From Limonium bicolor (lineage: Eukaryota > Streptophyta > Magnoliopsida > Caryophyllales > Plumbaginaceae), in contig CM041777.1 of the NCBI GenBank assembly GCA_023374045.1, positions 462,425,827-462,489,826 on the forward strand: a stretch of DNA of 64,000 nt. The letters run 5' to 3'. A model generated the notes under the pieces. It had not been told where the DNA came from, made no database searches, and saw only the letters and a list, made by a program, of their open reading frames with translations. Position numbers and translations under genes: made by a program. Of this stretch, positions 1 to 10,475 are shown in pieces. How positions within the stretch are numbered: the stretch's first letter is position 1; every line of letters begins with the position of its first letter.

Positions 1-4
1 CTCT

Positions 5-481
5 ATGGAGGCCTTTCAGGCCGCTCAGCAGGCCGCGTGGGGTGATTTTGATTCCTTCCGGCAGAGTTATGAGGGTATGCGCACAGATTTGACTACCAGA
101 GTAGACTCTGTTGTGCAGCAGCAGGCTGAGGTTGGGCAGAGACAGGAGGCGTTTGAGGAGCGTATATCTCAGCGCCAGGATGAGCAGGAGAGACGGGTTG
201 ATGATCGTCTCATGTTGGCTGTAGCGGAGATGAACAAGTCCATGGCGGCCGACAGAAAGAAGGCGAGAAAGGAGATGAAGACGAGGGTATCTTGTTCCAT
301 AGCTGCTTTGGTTAAGAGTCTTCTACGTCGGGACAAGGAGAAGAGGAAGGCGCGTCGAGAGGCGAAGAAGAAGGGACTTCCTACCCCTAGCTCTTCTAGC
401 CTTTCTGATGTTCCAGACGCTTCACCTGATTCTTCTTCAGACTCTCCACCACCATCCTCCATGCAGGCAGCAGTTCATTAG
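5..481 (+). CDS. Coiled-coil ORF in 3' region of element A (158 aa, possibly 5'-truncated)
   Basis: An open frame of about 158 codons, possibly continuing upstream of the window, ends in TAG at 479-481. Residues 30-75 are rich in Q, E and R and look coiled-coil (QQQAEVGQRQEAFEERI). Residues 80-125 are strongly basic (KKARKEMKTR, RRDKEKRKARREAKKK), and the tail is a Ser/Pro/Asp-rich low-complexity run. Proteins of this kind occur between integrase and the 3' LTR of some plant Athila/Tat elements; their role is not known to me. Its place just upstream of polypurine motifs and an LTR supports a retroelement origin. No enzymatic motif is visible. Confidence 0.5.
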   Translation: MEAFQAAQQAAWGDFDSFRQSYEGMRTDLTTRVDSVVQQQAEVGQRQEAFEERISQRQDEQERRVDDRLMLAVAEMNKSMAADRKKARKEMKTRVSCSIAALVKSLLRRDKEKRKARREAKKKGLPTPSSSSLSDVPDASPDSSSDSPPPSSMQAAVH

Positions 482-1704
482 TTCTTATCTCTTTCTCTAA
501 TTATTTTATTTTATTTTTTCCATTTAGTATCCTTTTGCTTTTCTTTTAGTTTTATTTGTTTATTATTCTTGTATGACTAATGGATTCTCAGTTAACTCTC
601 TCTTCATATTCTGGAAGCGTTATATTTAGTGAGTTTTTGGTTACAGTGCCTTTATTTTCGTTGGCTCATGCTGTGCCAATTCTGACTCCGCGGCTCACCA
701 CAAGTGTAGGGCATTTGTGCCCTCATTCTTCCAAAGGGGGAGTATTTTTATTATTTTGTTAATTCATCGTATTTTTAATAGCCATTCTTTAATTCTTTGA
801 ATTTTTTATTCTTTATTCTTTTCGTAACACTGGGGACAGTGTTCCTGCCAAGTGTAGGGCAGGGGTCCTTAAAAAATTATTTTTGCTAAAACTACTTAGT
901 ATCTACATAATAAGCTGAGATTTTATCAATGTTCTACTAAACTTTTGCATGTCGTTGGCATAGTAAGAGTAGAAAAGGATGAAAGCTTGTTCTCTCAAGA
1001 GGTAACCTTTCTAATGACTTGTAGATTCTTGTTTTTAACTTCTTGATTCTCTTTATTAACATGAGTATATGACCTTACTCCCATTTCTATCTCAGATTTA
1101 CTTATGGGTAATATTTTCTTTTCTTTTCCAAAATGGTGAGAATTCTTTTGGGTGAATATCTCAAATAGGGATTATGTAAAAAAAAAGAGAAAAAAAAAGA
1201 AGCTTCAAAAATAAAAAAAGAAGAAGAAAAAAAAAGAAACTTCTTTCGGAAAAAAAGAAGCATTATGAGGTTGCAAAAATTGCCTCAAAATAAAAGAAAC
1301 AAACGAGAGTTTTTCCTTTTGTTTTTCTCCTAAATTCCCCGTTCTTCAAAGCAAAAAAATCATGGTTGATTCAGAAACCCTTGAAAAATAGGGCTGAATA
1401 ATAAAAACCATCGATGAGTGTCTTGGCCACATTCAGAAACTCTTGAAAAATCTTCTAAATGACCGAAAAAGGAGAGACCCCTTATGCAAAAGTGTTTTTG
1501 ATCGTTTTGAAATTGTTTATTTTATACCCATTAGTATGTTTCTGGTGGAATAAGGATGATTAAGTGATACTTATGAATTAGAGTCATATGGTTAGGAATA
1601 TTTATCTAATTGTCATTCTAAAGTTTATCTGTTTTGTGCATAAGTATTTATTCCTTTCTAATCTTGTTTTGCTCGAGGACTAGCAAAAGGTAAGTGTAGG
1701 GCCT
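482..1704 (+). other. Non-coding 3' region of element A with duplicated polypurine motif
   Basis: No gene is seen. The segment holds T-rich stretches, a purine-rich tract at about 1176-1275 (A/G runs), and two PPT-like motifs. The first, AAGTGTAGGG at 850-859, follows GGGGACAGTGTTC. The second, about 1692-1701, lies immediately before the LTR start and is the presumed plus-strand primer. Confidence 0.55.
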
Positions 1705-3177
1705 TGATAAGCCTCAGACTTATCATGTTTTAGTGTACTTAATATAAGATTATTAGCAAATTAAGGTTAGAATAATTAATACATGCTATATGTATTAAGT
1801 CTATTTTGTTCAGATGGATGTTTTATATGTTTTTCCATACAGGAGACATTTCTGACCAAAATGCCGGACATAGGCCGATCATACCTGCACGGCACAAGCA
1901 TGGAGCAAAAAGCACTCTATGCCGGGTACGTTGCGGTATATCCAATCCGCATAAATGAGAAAAGTCGCCTCGATTGACCAGACGATGGCAGTTAATGACC
2001 GTTGCCAAACCAACCTATGCCGGGTATGGTGCCGGACATATCCTGTCCGGTACAGGTACCTTTTCGCGCAGATTTGACGGTTTCGACCGTTAGCAGTTGG
2101 GCACGTGGTTATTATATGCCGGATATAACTTGCACGGCATGACATCCGGCACGAGAAGAATGTGATGCCTATAAATAGGACAAGGGGCTACACTTTTCAA
2201 GACACTTCAACATCATATTACACTCCATTCATTACTCCATTTCCGCCTCATTCCAAGGTATTGGTGTCCAAGGAAGTTCTATGCAACTTTCCACGCGAAG
2301 AGAAGAATCCATGGCGGGTTAAGGCTACATCCAATCTTCTTATCTCCTGTGTATTCTCTCTCTCGATTTGTGTGGATGGTGGAGTAGGAATTCCTTGTTT
2401 ATTCTTTGGTTAGGGAATGAAACTCTCTTTGTAAACCAATGTGTTTTTCTTTAATATAATTTTCAAGTTTATTAAGAGTAAGGTTCTTATTGAAAGAGAA
2501 TTGGTTGATCTCTTTTTCTCTTCATGCAATTTTTACTTGTGGAGGATTAATCCCAAGTAGAATAGGTTAGACTCTCTTAATGATCTTCCTACTTCCTTCT
2601 TGAGAATTAAGAGTTAGTAGTAAGAGTGAGAATTAACCCACATTTCCCATTACTTTGTTCATTTCGTGGCATGACATATGCTCGAATTGTTAATAGGTAG
2701 TGAGTCTTCTGTTTTCTTCTCGGAAACTGGAATAAGAATACGCATATTGATTGTGCCGGATGCACTGCCGGGTGGTCACTGTCCGGCATATTCAATGTCT
2801 TTGGATGTGCCGTGCATATGGTGCCCGGCAGGATGTCCGGCGCATTCAATTGTTGGTTAATTCGAAGGCTTGTGTTATGTTTCGAGTTCATATTGATACT
2901 TATATGGTTTTAAGCCCTAAATCAAGAATAATCTCCTTGTAAATACCACTTAGTTTAGTTAAGCTTTAATTAGGATTAGAAAATTGTTCAATTTCCCCCC
3001 TTGTCATAGAATAGGTTATTACCGGATTAGGACTAATTTTCTATAAGTCCCTTGGGTACGATACTCTCGGTCGTAATATATTTACACTATACTCCGACCG
3101 GGTTTTATTTTGCTACCCGTAGTAGAGTTGTAGGTTTAGTTATTTATTTTATTCTTTTGTATATAGTTTTTCCTACA
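1705..3177 (+). repeat. 3' LTR of element A
   Basis: It begins TGATAAGCC right after the PPT and ends CCTACA, giving about 1473 bp, very close to the 1467 bp of the LTR at 5682-7148. It is studded with CCGGC/GCCGG motifs, many paired as short inverted repeats (1862-2155 and 2755-2845), for example GCCGGACA and TGTCCGG. The 3' boundary rests on where minus-strand gag reading resumes and on the CA dinucleotide. The other LTR is outside the window, so it cannot be confirmed by pairing. Confidence 0.6.
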
Positions 3178-3860
3178 ATTTTTCGTTTAGCAGAGTCAGA
3201 GGGAGACAGTGTCTCCTCCTTCTCAAAGTTGAGGATGTGAGCATCCTCGTGATCTTGATGGAGCACGGAGAAGGCGGGGAAATATTGGTAGCTGACTTCA
3301 GAGGGAGAAAGCTCCTTGAAGTCGGAGTGGAGACTCTCTTCTGATGAAGTGTCTTCATAGTCAAGCCAGGGGTGGAGTGGTGCTGGGCTTTCAGATTCGC
3401 AAAGGGGAGGAGTTGGAGAGTAGCTCAAGTCCTCAGCAGGTTGTTCCACATCATGAACTGTTTCGCTCTCAGGTTGTTGCACAATGTGATCAATCTGAGC
3501 TTGAACGTTCATGTTGAAGGTATCTTGCTTCATGGTAAAAGTATCTTGCATAGTCGAGTTAGGCTTGCAAGAAGAGATAAGATTAGACATGAGCTCCTCC
3601 AAACTGGGTGAATCAACCTCTAGTGTGATCACAGGACAGTGAGCGCTCTCGTGGTCTCCTCCACACTCTTGGCACACAAGCCTCCGGTAGACATATGAGT
3701 TGAGGTACTCCATAAGAGCTCTCAATTCTGCCATTGTTGTTGGACATTGGGGGCTCTCATGATATTCTCCGCACCTCTGACATACATCCCATTGATTGTA
3801 GTTCTCTGCGCCATAGGAGTAACTGTACCAACCTCCTGCTTGATCGTAGTGACCATCCAT
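3178..3860 (-). pseudogene. Gag N-terminal fragment with two zinc-knuckle-like motifs
   Basis: The likely start is the ATG at 3860 (MDGHYDQAGG...), after a candidate splice acceptor (TTTTTTTTAG) just upstream. The frame stays open upstream to 3938, but that part is leader-like. Two closely similar Cys/His motifs follow, CQRCGEYHESPQC and CQECGGDHESAHC (CX2CX3HX4C), resembling retroviral nucleocapsid knuckles. The rest is acidic, rich in S, P and E. Reading continues to about 3178, where element A's LTR supplies the last codons, so the protein is truncated with a chimeric C-terminus. Athila/Tat gag proteins carry such motifs near the N-terminus; the assignment rests on these and on the PBS about 120 bp upstream. 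Confidence 0.6.
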
Positions 3861-3976
3861 CAGAATTAAGTACCTAAAAAAAAGAAACAAAAATTTATAC
3901 ACAAAATGGGCAAATAAATGAAATGAAAATCTGCACAAAAACTAAACAGATAATAAACCAGATAGTTGGACCGAAG

Positions 3977-3994
3977 TCCCCGGCAATGGCGTCA
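3977..3994 (-). other. Primer binding site next to inverted LTR end
   Basis: On the minus strand the LTR end (TGTTGGGC at 4001 read in reverse) is followed within a few bases by TGACGCCATTGCCGGGGA. This differs by two bases from the TGGCGCCGTTGCCGGGGA site I associate with tRNA-Asp priming in plant Athila-type elements. Confidence 0.65.
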
Positions 3995-4000
3995 AAAACT

Positions 4001-4732
4001 TGTTGGGCAAAATAATGTTGAAACTATCTTGCTAACTATGGGCAGTGAACCCAATCATTGTAGTACAACAAGGTCGTATCCACAGGGACTTCGTAACTGT
4101 CTAGCTAATTATAAGCTTAGTAAATGTGCAAGAGGATATATACAAAAGTGCATAAATGTAAATTAGGGGTTTTGGGTTTTTTGGGTTGTAATTGGAGAAA
4201 TAAAGAAAAGCAATAAACACTAAACTAACTATCTAGGATAGGTGTAGCCCAGGATGGATATTTGCACCCGTCCTCCCCTTACTACCGATTGTCAAATCTC
4301 GAACTCATACCTAAACAACGGGAACACTTAATTAATTTTCAACCTAATCTAGGCCTACTAATCCTAACCAATTTAACCAAAACTTCTCAATCAACTAAGC
4401 TCCAGGTCAATCGATAGCACTAAGCTCAAGTTCCACTAAAGTTGTAATGTATTCTAATCTCAAAATCATCGAAATCAGAGTACACCATTTTAGTCTCTAA
4501 CAGTTTAGGTTTCTATCTCTGAATACCATTTTGATAGAATCCCACAATAATGCTAAACTAATCGGTAGGCCAAACCAACCAATTTAACACATAGAAGACA
4601 AATTGAGCAAAACCCTTAACAAATCCCCAAATCATGAGCAACACGTTTAGAAGTCATAAAAACTCAATAACCATCTTCATTAAGCTCAAAGACTAAAATA
4701 AAGCACAAACACAAGTTCAAGATTCAACAAAC
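4001..4732 (-). repeat. Inverted 3' half of the element LTR
   Basis: It is the reverse complement of 6419-7148 at roughly 98% identity by eye. Homology begins exactly at the LTR terminus (TGTTGGGC) and breaks off at about 4732, where plus-oriented internal sequence begins. Only the R/U5-side half of the LTR is present. Confidence 0.85.
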
Positions 4733-5681
4733 TGATAGCAATAGCAATCTCAGGGGAGTACTAGTTCCTTTTTAGTTTTCGTTCTCTCTTCTCTAATTTT
4801 GAATCTGCAAATCTGGGGATAGCTTCTGTGCTATACTGTTGTTTGTGTCCCGTGTGATTTTCCTTTTGTCTGCTTCCCGCAAAGGTCTTCTGGAACCTTC
4901 CCCGGTTTTGATTGGTGAACAATGGGGACATTGTTCAATTTAAGTGTGGGGGAGAGAGCTTTTCGGTGAATTGTGTGCTTAAATACTTAATCCTTCATGC
5001 TTATCTTGCGATTGTCCAAAATCAAAAACTTGGACCCTTGTGTTGTGAGTTGTTCTCATTAAGAACAAATACTGTTATGAATTGTGGGATAAATGCTCAA
5101 ATTTTTCTTTTTGATTGCTTTTGAGGAGCATTTTACATGCGGTGTGGCCAAATGATCTTATATGGTTGGATTTTTATTGCTTTGGGGTTCATTCTGTCTT
5201 CTTTCTTAGGAATTGCTAAGGGGTGCTTCTTTGTGAAAACCCTTTAAGGGACTTATGAGACGCCATTGGTAACCAACAATGAGAGTTAAGTGTTCTTAAA
5301 TGCAAAGGCTTTATGCCAAAATTTTATCTTCTCATCTTTTATGCAAAAGTGAAACAAATGCATAAATCTATTTTTCCTTTTGTTTTCTTCTCAATGCCCA
5401 TTCTTGAGAGAAGTTGGCCATGGTAAAAGCTCTCCAAGTTACCTAATCTTTAGAACTTTGAAGCACTCCGGATCATACCCCGAAACTCTAAATTTTGTTT
5501 TGCCCTAAGCACACCCATGCCACCACTAAGAGATGGTTCACACTCCTCAAAGGTTTTAATCACTTTTTGCTTCTTCTTTTATCCTACAATTCATGTTGGT
5601 GTTTGTTAGTCTTGAGCATTCCTTACTTGCAAGGGTGCTTGGTTTTGCTTGAGGACAAGAAAAAAGGTAAGTGTGGGGGTG
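4733..5681 (+). other. 3' internal region of the inverted element, with two PPT motifs
   Basis: No credible gene is seen; short open frames here lack family motifs. GGGGACATTGTTC (4924-4936) followed by AAGTGTGGGGG marks the first PPT-like site. GCTTGAGGACAAG then GTAAGTGTGGGGG (about 5667-5680) marks the second, directly before the LTR. The arrangement mirrors element A. Confidence 0.6.
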
Positions 5682-7148
5682 TGATGAGTGTCCAAATGAG
5701 CATGTTTTAGGGGTGTATTTCATATGTTTAATCAACACTTTTCATGCTCATTTCTCTACTCTAGCTTGTTTTCCTTTAGTTTTGCGTTTCATTGGTTTTT
5801 TACACATTTATTGTTTAAATAGGAGGAGTAACATAGCTATGAGTAAAGTAGACGAAAAGAGGAACGCGTGGGTGCAAACGGATCCAAAATCGGAGTTAAA
5901 ACGAAGAAGATACAGCGTTTTGAAGTTAGCCTGACTCCGACCGACCTTGCAAGGTCGGCCGGGTCCAAATTTTGCCCAGATTTGCGTTTTTGCAAGCTAC
6001 TGGAATCGACCGACCTTAGGACCAACCTTGCAAGGTCGGTCGAACTTAAAAGCGCGTCCTAAAATTGCTACTGACTCCAACCGACCTAGGACCGACCTTA
6101 CAAGGTCGGTCGGGTCGAAATTAGCCCAGATCTGCGTTTTAAAACGGGGAATTTTGGGGAAAGCTTCCCCATTCTTCATTCAGTCGAGTTCCTCCCCAAA
6201 ATCAGAGAGGAAAGACGATTCTAAAGGAGAAAAGAAGAGGAGAAAAGAAGAAGAGAAGAAGAGAAGAGAAGGGAGGAGAAGAGAAGAGAAGCTCACCTCC
6301 TTCCAAGCTCCATTAATGGCTACTTCTATCCCTTGCTCTTTTATTTTCTCTCCTATGGCTCTGTAGAATCATTTGTAGCTAGGGATTGGGGATTTTGTCC
6401 CAAAATCCCTAAACTCCATTGTTGAATCTTGAACTTGTGTTTGTGCTTTATTTTAGTCTTTGAGCTTAATGAAGATGATTATTGAGTGTTTGTGACTTCT
6501 AAACGTGTTGCTCATGATTTGGGGATTTGTTAAGGGTTTTGCTCAATTTGTCTTCTATGTGTTAAATTGGTTGGTTTGGCCTACCGATTAGTTTAGCATT
6601 ATTGTGGGATTCTATCAAAATGGTATTCAGAGATAGAAACCTAAACTGTTAGAGACTAAAACGGTGTACTCTGATTTCGATGATTTTGAGATTAGAATAC
6701 ATTACAACTTTAGTGGAACTTGAGCTTAGTGCTGTCGATTGACCTGGAGCTTAGCTGATTGAGAAGTTTCGGTTAAATTGGTTAGGATTAGTATGCCTAG
6801 ATTAGGTTGAAAATTAATTAAGTGTTCCCGTTGTTTAGGTATGAGTTCGAGGTTCGACAATCGGTAGTAAGGGGAGGACGGGTGCAAATATCCATCCCGG
6901 GATACACCTATCCTAGATAGTTAATTTAGTGTTTATTGCTTTTCTTTATTTCTCCAATTACAACCCAAAAAACCCAAAACCCCTAATTTACATTTATGCA
7001 CTTTTGTATATATCCTCTTGCACATTTACTAAGCTTATAATTAGCTAGACAGTTACGAAGTCCTTGTGGATACGACCTTGTTGTACTACAATGATTGGGT
7101 TCACTGCCCATAGTTAGCAAGATAGTTTCAACATTATTTTGCCCAACA
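5682..7148 (+). repeat. Complete 3' LTR of the inverted element
   Basis: It starts TGATGAGTG after the PPT and ends GCCCAACA, 1467 bp. It contains GGTCGG-type palindromes (5935-6120) and a GA-rich run (6205-6295). Its last 730 bp are repeated inverted at 4001-4732, which fixes the 3' boundary. Any open frame within it, such as 5947-6366, is LTR sequence. Confidence 0.85.
5935..6122. repeat. Three palindromic GACCGACCTT/AAGGTCGGTC units in the LTR
   Basis: CCGACCTTGCAAGGTCGG (5941-5958) is a perfect 18-bp palindrome. Variants recur near 6010-6042 and 6080-6112 (CCGACCTTACAAGGTCGG). Flanks of the first and third units are also alike (CTGACTCC before; GCCCAGAT.TGCGTTTT after), so they form a short tandem repeat in U3. 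Confidence 0.85.
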
Positions 7149-9330
7149 GAACTCTGAACCCAAAAATCAGCAAATAGAAAACTAAAACCTGTGTATCACC
7201 TCTTCCATGAATCTCTCAACCCAACTGAGTGTATTAGTAACGATTCGGTTTGATTATTTGCCAGACACCACCACATTAACGCATCTGTATTTTAGTTATA
7301 CAGAGAACAATCGTAACAGGAACTGAAACAACCTACATTACTGAAGGTATAACTGCTGCGTTTCTCTTCTGTTTTTTTTTTGTTTCTGTTTGATATAAAT
7401 CTGTCTTTCTATCTAGTCCTAAACACTTACTTGTTTAGTCCAGTGTTCCACCCATGTTTCGAATTTAAAAGGGGTAACCCAAGCAACTCGATCAACACCA
7501 CTACTGTATCCCTCTACTGAAGCACAAGAATCTACAGAAACTGATATCAGGAACTGATGCAGTTCTTGTTTTATTGTTGCCTTTCTGTTTTGTAATCTGT
7601 TTTGATTCTTTCCTAAGGTGTCAATATCGTGCTTGAGTGCATTAGGTAAGTTTTAGGTTATTTACTCACACAATGTAACCCTTATAAACCCTTGAAGTAA
7701 GATTCCACAGCAGTGACAGATTGGTGCAACCTGAAACCACATTTTTGGTGAACTTCCAATTGACTTAACAGTTTAATGCACTAACCTGTCTTCTGAATCT
7801 TTCCATGTCGTTTACAATCCTATCTAAGTGTGTCAGCTAGGTTTGAAGCTTATTATCAAGTCAATACAACACCCTTTACATTCTCTGAAATTCAGTTATA
7901 CAGAAAACACGAAAAACTGAGATTTAAGGCTAATCCCAAAACTGATAAAAAAAACTGAGATGTGGTCTGGTTCTATTTTGTCTTTCTTTTCAGTTCCCTA
8001 CTTGAGTTCCTATTTCCCACTCTATTTAGCCCCTTAGTTAAGTGTTAAGTTCCTAGACAGACTCCAGGCGATAAGGGCTACATTCCTGAAAAATAAATCT
8101 GTCACACAGAATCTAGAAACTGAAAACTGAAAAGAAAGTCTGAAATCTCCCAAAACCTGATAACTCACTCCCTTTCTTTTCTGTCAATTTCGTGAATTTC
8201 TTTTTCATCACAAGGCACTCTCTGACTTGATTAGGTATTCCAGCTATGTCTTAATCCAAGACTATTTGGACAGTCCTTTCAACCACTGAGGCATTTTAGT
8301 GTACTGAAACAGAAGGAGAATTTACAAACTGGAATTTGTTACATATTTTTTTTCTTCCTCTTCTATTTTCCTTTCTGTTTTTACTCACGAGTTGCTCTTC
8401 AGTTTCCTCTCAATACCAGTTCTGGTAGTTTAGGATGTGATAGTTTTTAAGTTCCAAAGATTCAAACCCCATTGTTTAAGCTCCTGAGAGTTATTATACA
8501 GAAAATGTTAGGATGATAGAAACTGAACTCTAATCTGCTAAATTCTCTTATCTGTTTCCTTTCTGTTTATTTACAGTGGCTTACAGTTTTTTTTCCTTCC
8601 AAAATGCTTACATACTTAGTGAAGTGGGTTGGTAATGTTTTAAGTTCTTGAACTACTCAATGCCACCCCTTATACTCTCTGTAACATTATTATACAGAAA
8701 CAGGAAGTTCCTGAGACTGCAACTAAAACAGAAACTGCTATATGTTCTTACTGTTTTTCTCTGTCGGTTTTCTAGATCAACCTACACCTCCTCCCAATTA
8801 CTCACCCATTTTAATTAAGGTTTTATCAAGCTTTTACTTGATCACAGACCCAAGGCAACTCTACTAAAGCCACTGGAACTTGCGTATACAGAAGACAGAC
8901 TGCAGACAGTGAATCTGAAACAGATATACTTACTCTTCCATTCCCTTTCCCTCTATTAGTTCACGAGTTTGATTTCCAATTATTTCCAAGTTGTTGTCCC
9001 AGTTACTTAAGTGTGTTATCGGGCTTCCAACCCAAACCAAACCCAAAACAACCTTGTTACAGACACATAAATAGCCAGAACTGAACTGGTAAGAAACCGA
9101 AACTAAAACAAGATTGCAGTCTGAAATTGGTGCTTCTTTATTCTTCTGATTTGCCTTTCTTGCTTACTCATTTGATCCTAATTGCTTAGCTATCTAGATA
9201 AGTGTGTTTTTAAGTCTTAACTTCGAAACAACCCACAACAGTATGGGTTAGCTACCTAAGTTGTAACAGAAACAGAAATTATATCAGATGCATCTGTTTC
9301 TGTCTTTCTAGTTGCTAGTCGTGTGTGTTT
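7149..9330. repeat. Diverged tandem array, ~195-bp period, ~11 units
   Basis: A TATACAGAAA-like motif recurs near 7297, 7531, 7705, 7897, 8102, 8302, 8495, 8691, 8885, 9056 and 9263, a mean spacing close to 197 bp. Each is followed about 70-100 bp later by a pyrimidine-rich CCTTTCTGTTT box, then a TAAGTGTG...TTTAAGTTC-like segment and an AACCC-rich segment. Individual units are heavily diverged. No long open frame crosses it. It begins directly at the LTR end (7148). Whether it belongs to a host satellite or to a mobile element cannot be told here. Confidence 0.75.
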
Positions 9331-10345
9331 TTTTTCAAAGGCTCAGTTAGAGATAGCTCACCACTTAAGCTTCTTGGTTGTTTTCCCCTGGTTGGTTCTT
9401 GGCGCACATGGGACTTACAGCACCTTGATCATCTTGACTACACTGGAACAGTTTACTCAGAGATCAAGATTATGCTAACTCAGAGGAAAGGACATAGTTG
9501 GATTAAACTGAGACAGGTATGGTCCTTACCTTGTTTCCCTTTTTTTTCACCGAGAATGGTACAGCAAGGGAGATTGCTTGGTCTTGCTCCTTCACCAAGT
9601 ACTGAGGCCTATTCACTGGTCTTCTACGTGAGGAAGGATAGGAAGAAAGAAAAGAAGAGCTCAGGATCAGCCATGGCTATAACCGGTACAACAGTGGAAA
9701 AAAATGTGGTGAAGCTCACGTAAAGGAGCAGAGAACCAAAGACTTAGTGCATGATGGGGTTTGTTACCGAAATGGAGGAGGAGTTCAAGCTGGGTTTATG
9801 CGGTTTTACCTTGAGAAAACAAAGGAGCTAGCTTCCCTTCCTTCTCTGTTTTTAGCCGATACTTCCCACTGCTCTAGCTCCCAACTCGGTCCTTACTGCT
9901 GGGTGGAAATGATCACGGTTTAGCTCTTTGAAGAGAGGGAAATCATAGGAGAAAGGTGAGCATGTTTTAGTCTTGGAGACTTACCTAACTACCGAGCAGC
10001 AACCATGGAAGTTGTGGGCAGCTCTCGGTGGAAGTTGGAGAAGGTGAAGGTACTGGAAAGAGGAGGGAAAGCGATGATAGTGTGATAGATGTAGGCAATT
10101 GTCGCACGGGAATTTCCTCTAATCGAAGTGGTTAGTTCCTAGGTGGCAGGGGTTGTCGGTTGAGGCAAGAAGGGATGGTGTATATTGATATGCCATACTC
10201 CAGGTACGTGTTGTGTGTGTTTTTTTTTATTTTGTTCGAGCAGTGCTGAATCCAGGAAGAAGAAGGAATCGGTAAGGCATGTTTGGTCCTTTCTTTGTAA
10301 TTACAGTGATAGCATACTACTAGTCTTAATTCGTTGGTATACATT
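9325..10345 (+). other. Unrecognised low-copy-looking segment, 132-codon open frame
   Basis: An open frame runs from 9325 to 9723. It encodes about 132 residues with a basic C-terminal part (RKDRKKEKK) and no family signature I recognise. A splice-like GACAG|GTATGG lies at about 9516-9522, so this might be an exon of a captured or broken gene. From 9724 to 10345 I see no coding signal. Base composition is less AT-rich than the neighbours, which is the main reason to record it. Confidence 0.25.
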
Positions 10346-10354
10346 ACTGAATTC

Positions 10355-10443
10355 GAGCACAGCTCAACCGGTTAAGGCTTTAGGAAAGGTACGAAAGGTC
10401 TCGGGTTCGAATCCCGGCTAGAGCATGTTTGCTCCTTTTTTTG
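10355..10443 (+). other. tRNA-like Pol III head (SINE-like)
   Basis: AGCTCAACCGGTTAAGGC (10361-10378) resembles an A box. GGTTCGAATCC (10404-10414) is a perfect B box inside a T-arm-like hairpin (CGGG...CCCG). A run of seven T at about 10435 would end Pol III transcription. The acceptor ends do not pair, so this is not a functional tRNA; a tRNA-derived SINE head is the likeliest reading. No SINE tail or target duplication was identified. Confidence 0.5.
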
Positions 10444-10475
10444 TTTTAGCATTATTTATACTTATTTCTTGTATA

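Larger units (their letters stand above)
1..3177 (+). mobile_element. 3' part of Ty3/Gypsy LTR retrotransposon (Athila/Tat-type), element A
   Basis: This is the 3' end of an element whose 5' part lies upstream of the window. In order it shows a coiled-coil-type ORF (5-481), a long non-coding 3' region, two copies of an AAGTGTAGGG polypurine motif (850-859 and about 1692-1701), and an LTR from 1705 to 3177 with TG...CA ends. The paired motif, with GGGGACAGTGTTC just before the first copy, is the layout I recognise from plant Athila/Tat elements; the same pair recurs in the element at 3178-7148. After 3177 the sequence changes abruptly to minus-strand gag of that second element, so A is probably nested in it. 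No RT or integrase is visible here, so the lineage rests on the 3' architecture only. Confidence 0.7.
3178..7148. mobile_element. Internally inverted Athila-type Ty3/Gypsy element (element B/C)
   Basis: Two half-elements are joined head to head. Reading the minus strand from 4732 down to 3178 gives the R/U5 end of an LTR, the PBS, and the start of gag. Reading the plus strand from about 4733 to 7148 gives the 3' internal region with two PPT motifs (4941-4950 and 5667-5681) and a complete LTR (5682-7148). The LTR fragment at 4001-4732 is the reverse complement of 6419-7148, with about 14 mismatches (about 2%). This fits an inversion within one element or recombination between two close copies. 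Gag is cut at 3178 by element A; the rest of gag and pol are absent from the window. Confidence 0.7.

Noticed and set aside
169..462. 97-codon minus-strand gene
   Set aside because: Antisense shadow of the ORF at 5-481, with low-complexity composition.
5947..6366. 139-codon plus-strand gene
   Set aside because: Entirely inside the LTR 5682-7148; its sequence is palindrome units and a GA-rich run.
10355..10443. Functional tRNA gene
   Set aside because: The B box is perfect, but acceptor ends do not pair and the D-arm is poor.
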